Part shown: piece after piece, positions 34,525 to 43,390 of the stretch | How positions within the stretch are numbered: position 1 is the first letter of the stretch | Layout of the letters: every line of letters starts with the position of its first letter | Source of the DNA: an uncultured Desulfobacter sp. | Lineage (GTDB): Bacteria; Desulfobacterota; Desulfobacteria; Desulfobacterales; Desulfobacteraceae | Length of the DNA stretch: 64,000 nt | Assembly (NCBI RefSeq): GCF_963677125.1 | Contig: NZ_OY781882.1 | Coordinates: 2,674,501-2,738,500 of the forward strand | Direction of reading: 5' to 3' | Notes under the pieces: model-generated | Databases searched by the model: none | The model's input: the letters and a program-made list of their open reading frames with translations, nothing else | Told to the model about the DNA's origin: nothing | Made by a program: the position numbers and the translations under genes

Positions 34525-35257
34525 CATTCCCTCGCTTTACGCTTATTTCTATTTCTTGCTGCAAATCTGCATCCTCAAGCTTTGCAGCATTGTGTTCTTG
34601 TGCCAAAGCCGCAGTTTGAGCCTGCACATAATTAGCCAATAAGGCCCTTGTTTGCCTCATTTCATGAACTGTGAGGGCGTTGATCTGGTTTCCGGCTTCA
34701 ATTGCCTGCTGTCTGCCTTCTTTGGTAGACAACAGGTCATCTAAATAGCTGTCAAAATCGCCTGAATCCTGCAGGTCTTGTAACTGCTGACCGGTAAGCT
34801 GAAAATTAGACTGTAAAACATTATCAATTTTCTCAGAGGCCTTTGAAAATTGATCTAACTGCATTTCAATACGATCCTGCATTAATATGTCATCAATTTT
34901 TAAGTCCCGTAATTCAGGCCAGGTTTCAGTGAAAATTGTCAGCAGCGCTCCCATATCAGCCTTGTAAGATTTCAGCCGGTTCACATTGGCAACCGCTACC
35001 CTCATTTGAGATTGAAGGTTGGAAGCCAGGTTGCTGGGCAGGTTCATAGTGTTGGTGATGGCATTTTCTGTCTGCTTAACGAGTTGTTCGTATTGTTTGA
35101 TCTCTTCTGCCAGTTGTTCGATGTCTTTGATATATTCCAGGGCCTGGGTGAATAAATTAGAGCAATTGAGGCAGGTAACAGGAATACCGGCCATAGAGAC
35201 ATTGACAAAGGTAATGACGGACAATAAAACGATTGTTGTTCTGATTTTATTCTTCAT
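34505..35257 (-). CDS. trbJ: conjugation protein TrbJ (VirB5 family)
   Basis: This 250-residue protein has a signal peptide at about 1-24 (FVNVSMAGIPV). The mature protein is a long helical coiled coil (YIKDIEQLAEEIKQYEQLVKQTENAI), the usual form of TrbJ/VirB5, a minor pilus component. CLNCSN near the N terminus is a conserved cysteine pair of the family. It lies 11 bases after the trbDE gene. Confidence 0.9.
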   Translation of the reverse strand: MKNKIRTTIVLLSVITFVNVSMAGIPVTCLNCSNLFTQALEYIKDIEQLAEEIKQYEQLVKQTENAITNTMNLPSNLASNLQSQMRVAVANVNRLKSYKADMGALLTIFTETWPELRDLKIDDILMQDRIEMQLDQFSKASEKIDNVLQSNFQLTGQQLQDLQDSGDFDSYLDDLLSTKEGRQQAIEAGNQINALTVHEMRQTRALLANYVQAQTAALAQEHNAAKLEDADLQQEIEISVKRGNVLQLPN

Positions 35258-35268
35258 TTTGAACTTCC

Positions 35269-37983
35269 TTAAATTTTAGAGATTTTAATATTTCTGGCAT
35301 TCAGCCATTGTTTCGGCCATTCAGGGCCGTACTCATTTATTAAGTTCTTAATTGCGGCAATGTCTTCTTTGCCTGAAACTCCGGCAAACGACAGGGCCAG
35401 GGGGGATAAAGATAAATTGATCAGGCGACAACCCAGCGAAGAGGTCACGTAATATTCACGTTTTGGCCGGGCTTGCGCGATGATTTGGACCTGGGTGGAA
35501 TTGAGGCCCAGACCCTGATAAAGTCCTGTTTGGGTATCTTTCCCGGCATCCTGGTTTGGTAAAAATATTTTGGTCGGACAACTTTCCGACAGCACATCTA
35601 AAAGGCCTGAATTTTTGGCATCAGAAAGACTTTGTGTGGCAAGGACAACTGCACAATTTGCCTTTCTGAGCACTTTTAACCATTCCCGTATTTTTTGCTG
35701 AAAAACAGGATGCCCCAGCATGATCCAGGCTTCATCCAGGATCAGTATGCTTGGCTGCCCTTTAAATGCTTTTTCGATGCGATGAAAAATATACAAAAGC
35801 ACAGGGATTAAGTTTTCTTCGCCAAGATTCATCAACTCTTCGATTTCGAATACTGTGTACTTTTCCAGAGTCATTGAATCGGCAGGCGCATCAAGGAGTT
35901 TGCCCATGGCCCCCTGGTTAGTATAATGCTGGATCGCCTCTTTGAGTTCCTGGTGCTGTATATAATGGTACAGGTTGCTTAAGGTGCGGTGCTGATCCGG
36001 AGAATTCCTGATTTGTGTAACAGCATCATGTATGGCTGTTCGGTGCTCTGGCTTGATATCAACTTTTTGCAGCTTGGCCAGGGTGGTTATCCAATCTTCA
36101 GCCCAGGCTTGTTCAGCATCCGTATCAATATATTTCAAAGGGCAAAAAGCAAGCTGGCTGTCATCACCGGCAATGTGGTAATGGGTGCCGCCTGATGCAG
36201 AGACCAGGGGAAACATTGATAATCCCTTATCAAATGCAAAGATACACGCATCTTTATAACGCCGAAACTGAGCTGCAATCATGGCCAACAAAACGGATTT
36301 ACCCGCTCCGGTAGGGCCAAAAATCAGGGTATGGCCTAAATCTCCGATGTGCAGATTCAACCGGAAAGGAGTTGCGCCGTCTGTAGCGGCATACATAAGT
36401 GGTGGAGAACCAGGCGGGTAAAAAGGGCATGGGGCTGCGGCAGATCCGGCATAAATTGTTGACAAGGGTAAAATGTCGGCAAGATTCAGGCTGTGCAAAA
36501 TAATGCGGCGCAGGTTGGAATAATTGTTGGCCGGATGGGTTCCAAGCCAGCCTTCCAGGGCGTTAAGGGTTTCTACCCGGGCTGCAAAGCCTTGGGATAA
36601 AACCACTTTCCGGATATCCCTGGTTTGCGTCTGCAACAACTCTTTGTCTTCATTCAACAGAATGATGTTTCCGGAAAAATAACCAAACCCCACAAACCCG
36701 GATTGATTAATTAAGTAGGCTTCCTCCGCATCTTCGGCCATCAGGGCGGCATCTTTGTTTGGCTTTGCCTTGGCGTTATTCAAAAGTTTGTCAAAGAAAC
36801 CAATGATTTTTTGAGACCAGCCCTTCCGGTAATTTTCTATCTGCTGCAAGGCTGTCCATTGATCCATACAGATATAACGGGTGTTAAACCGGTACGGTAT
36901 AGACAAACTGTCTAACCCGGACAGCATCATTGGGTAAGATTCTGCAGGAAAACCATCAATGGCAACGACACTTATATATTTATCCGCGATTTTCGGGACT
37001 ATGCCGCCTGTGACATCTTGGGAAGATAAAAGATAATCAAGATACATAGGAATTTTCGGCAATTTTATTTTGTGGCGTTCCCCCGTGACAATAAAGTTGA
37101 TAATTTCCAAAAGTTCTGAATATATGCAATTTTGGGAGAATGTATCCTTGAGTTTTTGAAGCCGAAAAGATAACGAAAGTCTATCCTCTATTTCGACCAA
37201 ATTATCTTGAAAGGTTTTTAATGCCTTAACACCGGGATCATCACCTTTTTTTCTCTGGTGTTCACCCTTTTCTTCTGTATATAAAAAGGAATCCATTTTC
37301 TGCGCGGATATATCCGGCTTCCAGGTGATAAAAAGATAATGAGTTGTGCGAAAATGCTTTCCTTTCTTAAAATAGATCCGCCGTTCATCATCAATGGCCC
37401 TGGTGATCTTGTCAGGAAAATGATTTTCATTTTTATCAGGATAATAATCTTCCGGGCTCCGGATGCAGTCAAAGTGCAGGGTGAAGCCATCGCCTAAATT
37501 TTTCAAAGATGCAGAGATTGAAGTTGAAAAGTTTTCTAATTCCGTATCAGTTGAGCTGTCCGTGTCCCGGGTTGTTATTTCATAGCCCACCAGGAACGAA
37601 CCGTTTTTACAAAGGATAATCCCATTGTCCGCCATCACGGCATACTGCAAAAGACTTTGCATGCCCTTCTCTTTTCTGCTCATGGCATTGTAATGGATGG
37701 ATTTATGGGGTAACTGTGGGCTGTCTTTGGCCGGATAAAATTTTTTGTGCCGCACATGCTGACGGAAGACCTTTGAAAGGATCGGCTCATTTTTATTTGC
37801 CTTCCTGGCCAGGGCAAAACCCACCGACAGAATTATCAGACCGATCAGTATCTGCCATGGGCGGTTGCCGCTGGATACAATCAGCACACCAGCGGCTATT
37901 CCTATCGGGAAAAGCAAATCCCGTTCTATACCCATGATCAGGTCTGCACGGTGCAGCGAACGATGTATTGAGATCCGTCTCAT
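35269..37983 (-). CDS. trbE: fused TrbD-TrbE (VirB3-VirB4) pilus assembly ATPase
   Basis: This 904-residue protein has an N-terminal part (about 1-90) that is TrbD/VirB3-like: ISIHRSLHRADLIMGIERDL, two close membrane segments and LSKVFRQHVRHKKFYPAKD. The rest is TrbE/VirB4, with Walker A FGPTGAGKSVLLAMIAA at about 550-560 and Walker B ILILDEAWIML near 740. The same join is found in some other type IV secretion systems. It should supply energy for pilin handling at the inner membrane. The start overlaps the trbC stop by one base. Confidence 0.93.
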   Translation of the reverse strand: MRRISIHRSLHRADLIMGIERDLLFPIGIAAGVLIVSSGNRPWQILIGLIILSVGFALARKANKNEPILSKVFRQHVRHKKFYPAKDSPQLPHKSIHYNAMSRKEKGMQSLLQYAVMADNGIILCKNGSFLVGYEITTRDTDSSTDTELENFSTSISASLKNLGDGFTLHFDCIRSPEDYYPDKNENHFPDKITRAIDDERRIYFKKGKHFRTTHYLFITWKPDISAQKMDSFLYTEEKGEHQRKKGDDPGVKALKTFQDNLVEIEDRLSLSFRLQKLKDTFSQNCIYSELLEIINFIVTGERHKIKLPKIPMYLDYLLSSQDVTGGIVPKIADKYISVVAIDGFPAESYPMMLSGLDSLSIPYRFNTRYICMDQWTALQQIENYRKGWSQKIIGFFDKLLNNAKAKPNKDAALMAEDAEEAYLINQSGFVGFGYFSGNIILLNEDKELLQTQTRDIRKVVLSQGFAARVETLNALEGWLGTHPANNYSNLRRIILHSLNLADILPLSTIYAGSAAAPCPFYPPGSPPLMYAATDGATPFRLNLHIGDLGHTLIFGPTGAGKSVLLAMIAAQFRRYKDACIFAFDKGLSMFPLVSASGGTHYHIAGDDSQLAFCPLKYIDTDAEQAWAEDWITTLAKLQKVDIKPEHRTAIHDAVTQIRNSPDQHRTLSNLYHYIQHQELKEAIQHYTNQGAMGKLLDAPADSMTLEKYTVFEIEELMNLGEENLIPVLLYIFHRIEKAFKGQPSILILDEAWIMLGHPVFQQKIREWLKVLRKANCAVVLATQSLSDAKNSGLLDVLSESCPTKIFLPNQDAGKDTQTGLYQGLGLNSTQVQIIAQARPKREYYVTSSLGCRLINLSLSPLALSFAGVSGKEDIAAIKNLINEYGPEWPKQWLNARNIKISKI

Positions 37984-38303
37984 TAGATTAATGCTCCACT
38001 GCCGAATGTGAACAGCGTATCAATGATCGGTTCGGCCAGGGCCAGCACCGAGATGATACAGACCACTACCAGGAATCCCTTTGTCATGCCGTCCAGGTCG
38101 TCTTTCTTGAACCACATTACAAAAGCGGCAGCCAGAATCATCAGTATCGCAACAGACTTGGCCCATGGCCCGCGTAAGGTTTCCATCAAGGTTTCTGCCG
38201 GTGTTTCAAACTCTGAAATTGTTGATGCAAAAGCAGAATCAACAAATGTAATAACGCCAAAAAAAAGAAAGGCTGCCATAAGCAAGGGTAAATACTTTTT
38301 CAT
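37983..38303 (-). CDS. trbC: conjugative pilin TrbC (VirB2 family)
   Basis: This 106-residue protein has a signal peptide at about 1-26 (SAFA), then a short spacer and two hydrophobic helices (WAKSVAILMILAAAFVMWF and FLVVVCIISVLALAEPIIDTLF) around the basic turn KKDDLDGMTKG. This is the pilin layout of TrbC/VirB2. TraF, encoded at 22987, would trim and cyclise it as in RP4. Confidence 0.92.
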   Translation of the reverse strand: MKKYLPLLMAAFLFFGVITFVDSAFASTISEFETPAETLMETLRGPWAKSVAILMILAAAFVMWFKKDDLDGMTKGFLVVVCIISVLALAEPIIDTLFTFGSGALI

Positions 38304-38318
38304 TTCTAAAACTCCTCT

Positions 38319-38579
38319 TCAAATAATCAATTGAATTGACAGACCGATAATGATGCCGAAAAGCACGGCTATCGCTATATTCAGAGCATTTGTTCTTTTG
38401 TTCACCTCCTTGATTTTTTCTTTAAATTTTTCTGCAAGAATTTCTTGCTGGTCAGAAAGTCTTTGTGAGTATTCTTCGGCCATAAGTTCACACACAGTGG
38501 CAACGATCCAGACAGGATCATTGTCGCTCACTGTCATTTTGTGCCTTTTGGCTATTTCTGCCTGAATTTTGTTTTTCAT
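38319..38579 (-). CDS. traM: TraM-like conjugation protein
   Basis: In this 86-residue protein the N-terminal segment (AKRHKMTVSDNDPVWIVATVCELMAEEY) is similar in form to IncP TraM (AKHxxxxxxDDPI...). A coiled coil and one membrane helix at the C terminus follow. It overlaps traL by 4 bases, as in RP4 where traL and traM are adjacent. Its role in transfer is supportive and not well defined. Confidence 0.72.
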   Translation of the reverse strand: MKNKIQAEIAKRHKMTVSDNDPVWIVATVCELMAEEYSQRLSDQQEILAEKFKEKIKEVNKRTNALNIAIAVLFGIIIGLSIQLII

Positions 38580-39313
38580 TCCTGCTGTTCCTGGGCCTCA
38601 ATGATCAGACCGGATTCATCCAGGATGTTCCAGATTTCATCCCTGGCGATTTTAAGCCGCTGTTTGGCCATGATGTTGAATTTGCCGGAATTGATTGCCT
38701 GGGCAAATGTCAGGCGGGATTTAAGCATCAGCTCCAGATCATAGCCAAAGGTCTCTTTTTTATACGTGGGCAAAACAATAGCGGTGCCGCCCTGGTCCCA
38801 ATTGGCTTTTGCCAGTTTGTGGTTGTCAAAATCAATTTGGCCGAAGAAAGGGTTTACCCATATTGTTATGGGGGTGTCCGGAAAACCGTTCATCAGAGAG
38901 GCAAGGCCTTGGATGGTATCTCCCTCGGCTTGGCCGCCAGTGATCAAGGTATGCAGCGTAAGGTTGTGGCCGCTGTCTTTTAGAAACTCGGCAACATTAT
39001 TTTCCGACATGTAAGCAGCCAGGGGAACAAATGTGCTGGCACCGCTGTCAATGACAGCGAAAGCTTTATCCGGCAACTGAAGTAACTTTTCTATCATAGT
39101 GTCGAACAACCGACTGTTGATGGAATCTCCTTCCATGATTTCAATTTTTGTTGCTTTTAATGATGCATAAGCTGTCAGGGTTGCATTAACCGGATCAGCA
39201 TCAAAACATCCGACTAACTGATCTCTATCGAGCAAATACTGACTTAACAGACTGGCTGTAAAACTTTTCCCAACACCGCCCTTGCCCTGCAAGATCATAT
39301 TTATAGCTGCCAT
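38576..39313 (-). CDS. traL: TraL-like nucleotide-binding conjugation protein (ParA/MinD superfamily)
   Basis: This 245-residue protein has the deviant Walker A LQGKGGVGKSFTAS at about 7-20, and FDADPVNATLTAY, NSRLFDTMIEKLL and RLTFAQAINS..FNIMAKQRLKI closely follow RP4 TraL. It lacks a partner ParB gene, so it is not a normal partition protein. It is placed with traM and traK as in the RP4 Tra1 region. Confidence 0.88.
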   Translation of the reverse strand: MAAINMILQGKGGVGKSFTASLLSQYLLDRDQLVGCFDADPVNATLTAYASLKATKIEIMEGDSINSRLFDTMIEKLLQLPDKAFAVIDSGASTFVPLAAYMSENNVAEFLKDSGHNLTLHTLITGGQAEGDTIQGLASLMNGFPDTPITIWVNPFFGQIDFDNHKLAKANWDQGGTAIVLPTYKKETFGYDLELMLKSRLTFAQAINSGKFNIMAKQRLKIARDEIWNILDESGLIIEAQEQQE

Positions 39314-39317
39314 TTTT

Positions 39318-40514
39318 TTATCCTTTTAATTGGTTATGGATGCAGCTTGCTTTGCAGCATCCGGATTTATCACCCAGGCACATGGCATACATGGTGCCCC
39401 AGGCCAACATTATGATTTTTTGAAAATCCCTTTTGGAAACTTTGGTGAAATCTTCAAACTGGTGAGTTTTTTTGAAATTATTAAACAAAGATTCATAATT
39501 TATTCTGTCATCGTAATAGGCCATGAAATCAAACAGGCCCCTTAAAGGCTGTAATTCTTCCTCAGTACAAAGGTCTATAAAATCATTCTGCAGCATGTTC
39601 ATGCCTGACCAGATGTATTCCATGGCATTTTCATAACTTGAAGTTGTAATGCCTTTCAGATTTGCTATCTGCATGTAGGCACATAGCTCAGCTTCGAGTT
39701 TTTCAGCAGAGGTATTTTCAATCCATGCCCAGATGGAAATTAAACCTTTGAGGGCAAGCATCTTTTTTTCTGGAACAGCAGTCCGCTGAAACCGAGGGGT
39801 CGCATCAGGAACCGGCTGCAGTTGGATAGTCTCCACCTGGATTCTTTTGGAATTGACAGCCTTTAACTGCTCATATGCTTTTAACTGCGCTGCCCTGGCG
39901 GCCTGACTGCGCAGAATTTGCCCCATCATGCCGAGGCCGGCCAAGGTGATCCCGTAACCATCCTCTCTTGGGCCGTGATCTGCTACATGGCTCATTTGAA
40001 TAAAATTCTCTGCCTTGAATGCAGCGGGAATATCGAGATAATGAATTTTTGTTGCAAGGGCATTGTGGGGTTGATCAATTTCTTGTGCCAATTTCAAGCT
40101 TGAAATACCGAACTCGCCGGTGGGCAATAAGATTGTCAGATCGCTTTCTATTGGTATTTGTAACGCGGCTTTTAAATATAATTTGTCTTTTTGAGCTCTT
40201 TCCATGGCGTTAAAAGCTTCAATGTATTTAATTTTCCACGCCATCGCTCTTTTGCCTGTAAAACCCATAACAAGCAAAACAAAACCATCCCGGGTCATAT
40301 TAAAAGCTGGTCGTTCCTCGCCTTTTGCATCGATATATTTAACGTCCTCAAAATTGAGGGCGTTAAAATCTTCTGGTATTTCAAGTCTTTGAATTGTTCT
40401 GATAATATTATCATGTCTTTTTTTGAAATGTTCTGCGACCATCATCGAGGATACCGTTAATTTTCCGTTTATCTCTGTAATGTTGATGTTTTGTTTCTCT
40501 ATTTCCATGTCCAT
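39318..40514 (-). CDS. protein with two Rha-like regulatory domains
   Basis: In this protein of about 398 residues, residues 8-105 are a clear phage regulatory Rha domain (VAEHFKKRHDNIIRTIQRL, YIDAKGEERPAFNMTRDGFVLLVMGF). A second, more diverged copy appears at about 130-205 (LAQEIDQPHNALATKIHYLD, DGYGITLAGLGMMGQ). The last 170 residues have no recognised family and end in a cysteine-rich tip (CLGDKSGCCKASC). ATG 40514 has GGGGGAG 7 bases upstream. It sits between traK and traL, a place where IncP plasmids have no such gene. It is a probable transcriptional regulator of transfer or replication. Confidence 0.8.
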   Translation of the reverse strand: MDMEIEKQNINITEINGKLTVSSMMVAEHFKKRHDNIIRTIQRLEIPEDFNALNFEDVKYIDAKGEERPAFNMTRDGFVLLVMGFTGKRAMAWKIKYIEAFNAMERAQKDKLYLKAALQIPIESDLTILLPTGEFGISSLKLAQEIDQPHNALATKIHYLDIPAAFKAENFIQMSHVADHGPREDGYGITLAGLGMMGQILRSQAARAAQLKAYEQLKAVNSKRIQVETIQLQPVPDATPRFQRTAVPEKKMLALKGLISIWAWIENTSAEKLEAELCAYMQIANLKGITTSSYENAMEYIWSGMNMLQNDFIDLCTEEELQPLRGLFDFMAYYDDRINYESLFNNFKKTHQFEDFTKVSKRDFQKIIMLAWGTMYAMCLGDKSGCCKASCIHNQLKG

Positions 40515-40598
40515 CGTCAAACTCCCCCAAAATTAAATACTCTATTTTAGGACGGCTCAAAATTGAGCCATCCTAAATAAATCAATAATAACAAGTGG

Positions 40599-40955
40599 TT
40601 ATTGATGCCTCTTAATTAGGTTAAACGGTTCTTCATTTTCTTTTTCTTCCATAATAGAGTTAGTTGTATTTTCAATTGGGTACGGATCATTCGAATGGCT
40701 GAACTTTCCCTTTTTTGAACCGAAACTTTGCCCTATGGTTTTTCGGGCTTTTGAAGTCTTCTTTTTTCGAGAGAAAGGGGATTTCTGGTCGTAGTTATCA
40801 ACTATTTTCACCCAGGCTTTGTATGACATTGTGATTTTTTCCTGGGCCACGAAATAATCAAAAACTGTTTTTTTGGTGTAACCCTGGTCCAGCAACTGCC
40901 TGGCTTCACTGTGGACTGCCAAATATTGGCTTTTACATGTCGGTTTTAAATTCAT
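40599..40955 (-). CDS. traK: TraK-like oriT-binding protein
   Basis: The protein has 118 residues. The segment YLAVHSEARQLLDQGYTKKTVFDYFVAQEKITMSYKAWVKIVDNY follows the pattern of RP4 TraK (FLAVKSDVQAALDAGYxxKTIWEHM...GRLRxxYxTF). TraK wraps oriT DNA and stabilises the relaxosome. The C-terminal half is basic and unstructured. It overlaps the preceding exonuclease-TraK gene by 4 bases, and that gene has two more copies of the same module. Confidence 0.75.
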   Translation of the reverse strand: MNLKPTCKSQYLAVHSEARQLLDQGYTKKTVFDYFVAQEKITMSYKAWVKIVDNYDQKSPFSRKKKTSKARKTIGQSFGSKKGKFSHSNDPYPIENTTNSIMEEKENEEPFNLIKRHQ

Positions 40956-41935
40956 TTTAAAGCCTTATTTATATCGAGTTTATGGTGTTTTCTGACGTTA
41001 TACTGGCGGCAGATTTCTGTGAAATTGGCATAGCTGGTACTCCATTTACCTTGCTTTTTAAGCATTCTATGAATTCGGGCCTTGGAGTATCCCTTGTTTA
41101 AAAGCACAAGAATTTCATGCTTGTTGGCGTGGAACTCAATTTCTCGGTCTTGGGTTGATTTAGGCCCGGTTTTCGGCGTAAGCCTGGGCGCTGGCAACTC
41201 GGCTAAAGACACATAAGTTTCTGTATAGTCTTTAAAAAACTTGGTAAAATGCGTGTACGACAGGGTTATTTTACCGTCCTGAATGAGTTTTTGATGAATA
41301 TGACTTATGGATAGGCCTTGAGAGAACAGCTGTGATATCTCTTCTATATTTTCTTTAAATTCTTCGTACTTAGTGGACTTAGGTTTAACAAAAGGTTTCC
41401 AATATGCGTCAAAAGCACCTTGCAATTTTTTATATAGGCGTTGTGTTGCTCTACAGTCATCAAGCGCATTGTGCGTTTTGAGGTCAGACACATCAATACC
41501 CTGCTGCTGACAGGCCACTTCCAATTTTTGCCATTTCCAGGTACCGTAATATTCGTTGAATTCAATCTGAGCGATGTCAGCATATGCTGCTCTCAAATCC
41601 CTGCATGGTGGGATAAGTTGCGGCCAGACACGATCAAACGCCTCTGCTGTTTGCCGCATTAACCTAAAGTCAAAATCAGAATTATAGGTCAATATCGACT
41701 CTGCACGTTTAATGATCTCAAGAATATGATCATGGTAATCCGCCCAGGTCTTAATGTGTGCCAGGGCACCAAGGGTAATACCATGCACGGCTACAGCCTG
41801 TTCTTTTATAAAAACAGATGGTTTGAACCGTTGATTAAAAAGTGTTTGGGCTGTATCTGCGTCGATAATTGCCAGTTCTATAACCTGGTCCTGGCTCTCG
41901 GTACCGGTATTTTCTGTACTAAGTATTAATTTCAT
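40952..41935 (-). CDS. DEDD exonuclease-like domain fused to two TraK-like modules
   Basis: In this 327-residue protein residues 1-175 resemble the DnaQ-type exonuclease: STENTG at 6-11, SDFDF at 86-90, and HNALDDCRAT at 155-164. The first catalytic Asp of the DxExT motif is replaced by Ser6, so activity is doubtful. Residues about 195-237 (ENIEEISQLFSQGLSISHIHQKLIQDGKITLSYTHF) and 270-312 (NKHEILVLLNKGYSKARIHRMLKKQGKWSTSYANF) are two TraK-like DNA-binding helices. The following gene, traK, is a third copy. It probably binds oriT or replication-origin DNA; exonuclease function is inferred and uncertain. Confidence 0.82.
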   Translation of the reverse strand: MKLILSTENTGTESQDQVIELAIIDADTAQTLFNQRFKPSVFIKEQAVAVHGITLGALAHIKTWADYHDHILEIIKRAESILTYNSDFDFRLMRQTAEAFDRVWPQLIPPCRDLRAAYADIAQIEFNEYYGTWKWQKLEVACQQQGIDVSDLKTHNALDDCRATQRLYKKLQGAFDAYWKPFVKPKSTKYEEFKENIEEISQLFSQGLSISHIHQKLIQDGKITLSYTHFTKFFKDYTETYVSLAELPAPRLTPKTGPKSTQDREIEFHANKHEILVLLNKGYSKARIHRMLKKQGKWSTSYANFTEICRQYNVRKHHKLDINKALK

Positions 41936-43100
41936 CTAACCATCGTCTTTCCTTCAAAAACTTTGATAGCCCCGGTATCCAGCGGCCATTATCTCGTTGC
42001 CAATCCTGGGACATCTTGTTTTTTCCAATGATTTTTAAAAGTTCTGATGTTTTGGGTATTTCTCCGGCCTGAACAAATTTTTTAAAATTCTTCCAGGCTT
42101 GCCATTTTCCGACTTTCCGGGGGTATTGATTCAAAAGAACCTCAAATTGCTTCTTAAGGGGCAAACTATTTAATTCAGCTTCCTGTTGCTGTTTTTCAGC
42201 CAGAATCCTTTCCTGCAATACTTTTTGCCTCTGCCGTTGAATTTGATCTTTCAGCGTTTGCTCTTCATTTTTTTTCTTTTGGAGTTTTTCCGAATAAACT
42301 TTGAAGACAAGGGTTTTAACGCCAAAAAAAGAAAAATTATCTTTGAGTGTTTGACCGTAATGTTTTTCAATTCGTTGTAATGCGATTTCGTTTGGTACTG
42401 ACAGAATCACACTCTCGTTCTCGATCTCAGCGTATATGCAGGGAAGATATTTAGCGGCTAAATTCAGTTGATCATTTTCGATGATACGATCTCGGACCTT
42501 TGCCCAGGTTGGTGGCTCCTGGTGGCCATGAGTTATAGCTGATTCTGAGGGAGATAGAGAGGGAGTCTCTATATTTAGTCTATCAAAGGTATAATCCGAC
42601 AAATTGCCGACATTTTGTTGATCCGGGGCATAACAATTCTGGGTGGCATCCTGGCCGCGACCGTCTGACAATTCTTGCTTTGTTTCAGGCTCAATATCTG
42701 GGGTCGCTTCCGGCTTATCAGGCTTGGGAGTTTCATTCTTTTTTTGCTGAGATGTTGTTTTACCAACTCTTAATTCCCTGAATTTAACAATTACAGGATG
42801 GGCAAGAAAATAATAGACGGTCCGCTTCCAGCCGTTAATTTCTTCTCTTACAGCGTTGATCAGCCTGGCATCTCTAAGAATTTTGATGTGTCTTTCAATG
42901 GTTCGGTGGCAGACATTTGTCCGGTTGGCTAATGTTCCCATATTCACGAATGTATGGTCTTTACCAACCGCACATCTTACCATTGCCTTAAAAGTTTTCT
43001 CGATCCCTGCCGTCATTTTCCCACCGTCTTTTCTTTCTATTTTCCCAAACCACAAATCAAGATCATTCGCATAACCATGCGAGATTGTGAGATTATTCAA
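41919..43100 (-). CDS. winged-helix protein with a DnaA-N-like domain, probable replication initiator
   Basis: This protein of about 393 residues has an N-terminal winged-helix domain: FVNMGTLANRTNVCHRTIERHIKILRDARLINAVREEINGWKRTVYYFL at about 50-100. The middle segment at about 170-235, NDQLNLAAKYLPCIYAEIENESVILSVPNEIALQRIEKHYGQTLKDNF, resembles the N-terminal domain of DnaA. The C-terminal quarter is basic and helical. This pairing is found in plasmid-type replication proteins. I choose TTG 43100 as start because GGAAGGAG lies 4-5 bases upstream, against the longer frame to 43127. It overlaps the exonuclease gene by 17 bases. Confidence 0.75.
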   Translation of the reverse strand: MNNLTISHGYANDLDLWFGKIERKDGGKMTAGIEKTFKAMVRCAVGKDHTFVNMGTLANRTNVCHRTIERHIKILRDARLINAVREEINGWKRTVYYFLAHPVIVKFRELRVGKTTSQQKKNETPKPDKPEATPDIEPETKQELSDGRGQDATQNCYAPDQQNVGNLSDYTFDRLNIETPSLSPSESAITHGHQEPPTWAKVRDRIIENDQLNLAAKYLPCIYAEIENESVILSVPNEIALQRIEKHYGQTLKDNFSFFGVKTLVFKVYSEKLQKKKNEEQTLKDQIQRQRQKVLQERILAEKQQQEAELNSLPLKKQFEVLLNQYPRKVGKWQAWKNFKKFVQAGEIPKTSELLKIIGKNKMSQDWQRDNGRWIPGLSKFLKERRWLDEINT

Positions 43101-43144
43101 CGTGCTCCTTCCTAACCGAAAAAACAAAACACTTCACCGATCGC

Positions 43145-43257
43145 TTGACAAGACTCTTTTTTCGAGTTATCTTCTAAATTGAGATTATTCAATTTAGAAG
43201 ATACAAGCTTCTACAGAAGGACCTCTTCGGCGGCAACCGATGAGGTTTTTTTGTTTT
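43145..43257 (+). ncRNA. candidate small RNA transcribed divergently from the replication gene
   Basis: A promoter-like pair, TTGACA (43145-43150) and TATCTT (43168-43173), is 17 bases apart. A perfect 15-base inverted repeat lies at 43168-43203 with a 6-base loop. The strand then has CCTCTTCGG...CCGATGAGG, a hairpin with a T/T mismatch, followed by TTTTTTTG, a rho-independent terminator at about 43224-43254. Such an RNA of about 75 bases would begin near 43180. It may control replication or be an antisense RNA. No sequence family is recognised. Confidence 0.45.
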
Positions 43258-43390
43258 AGCGGTTATTTTTCTTTAAAAATCAGTTCACTCTCCATAAAAA
43301 AAAATTTATAATAGAGCGTAATGTATTAAAGAAAGAAGTTAAGACGGGCGATCTAGTATATTTTTCCAGACCACCGCTTAGGGAGAGCCC
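43258..43390. other. intergenic stretch between the transfer module and the tRNA pair
   Basis: This AT-rich stretch has no open reading frame or repeat that I can support. It marks the right side of the conjugation module. Because the tRNA 3' ends face this stretch, an integration site could lie here, but no copy of the tRNA 3' sequence is found at the left end of the module. Confidence 0.4.
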
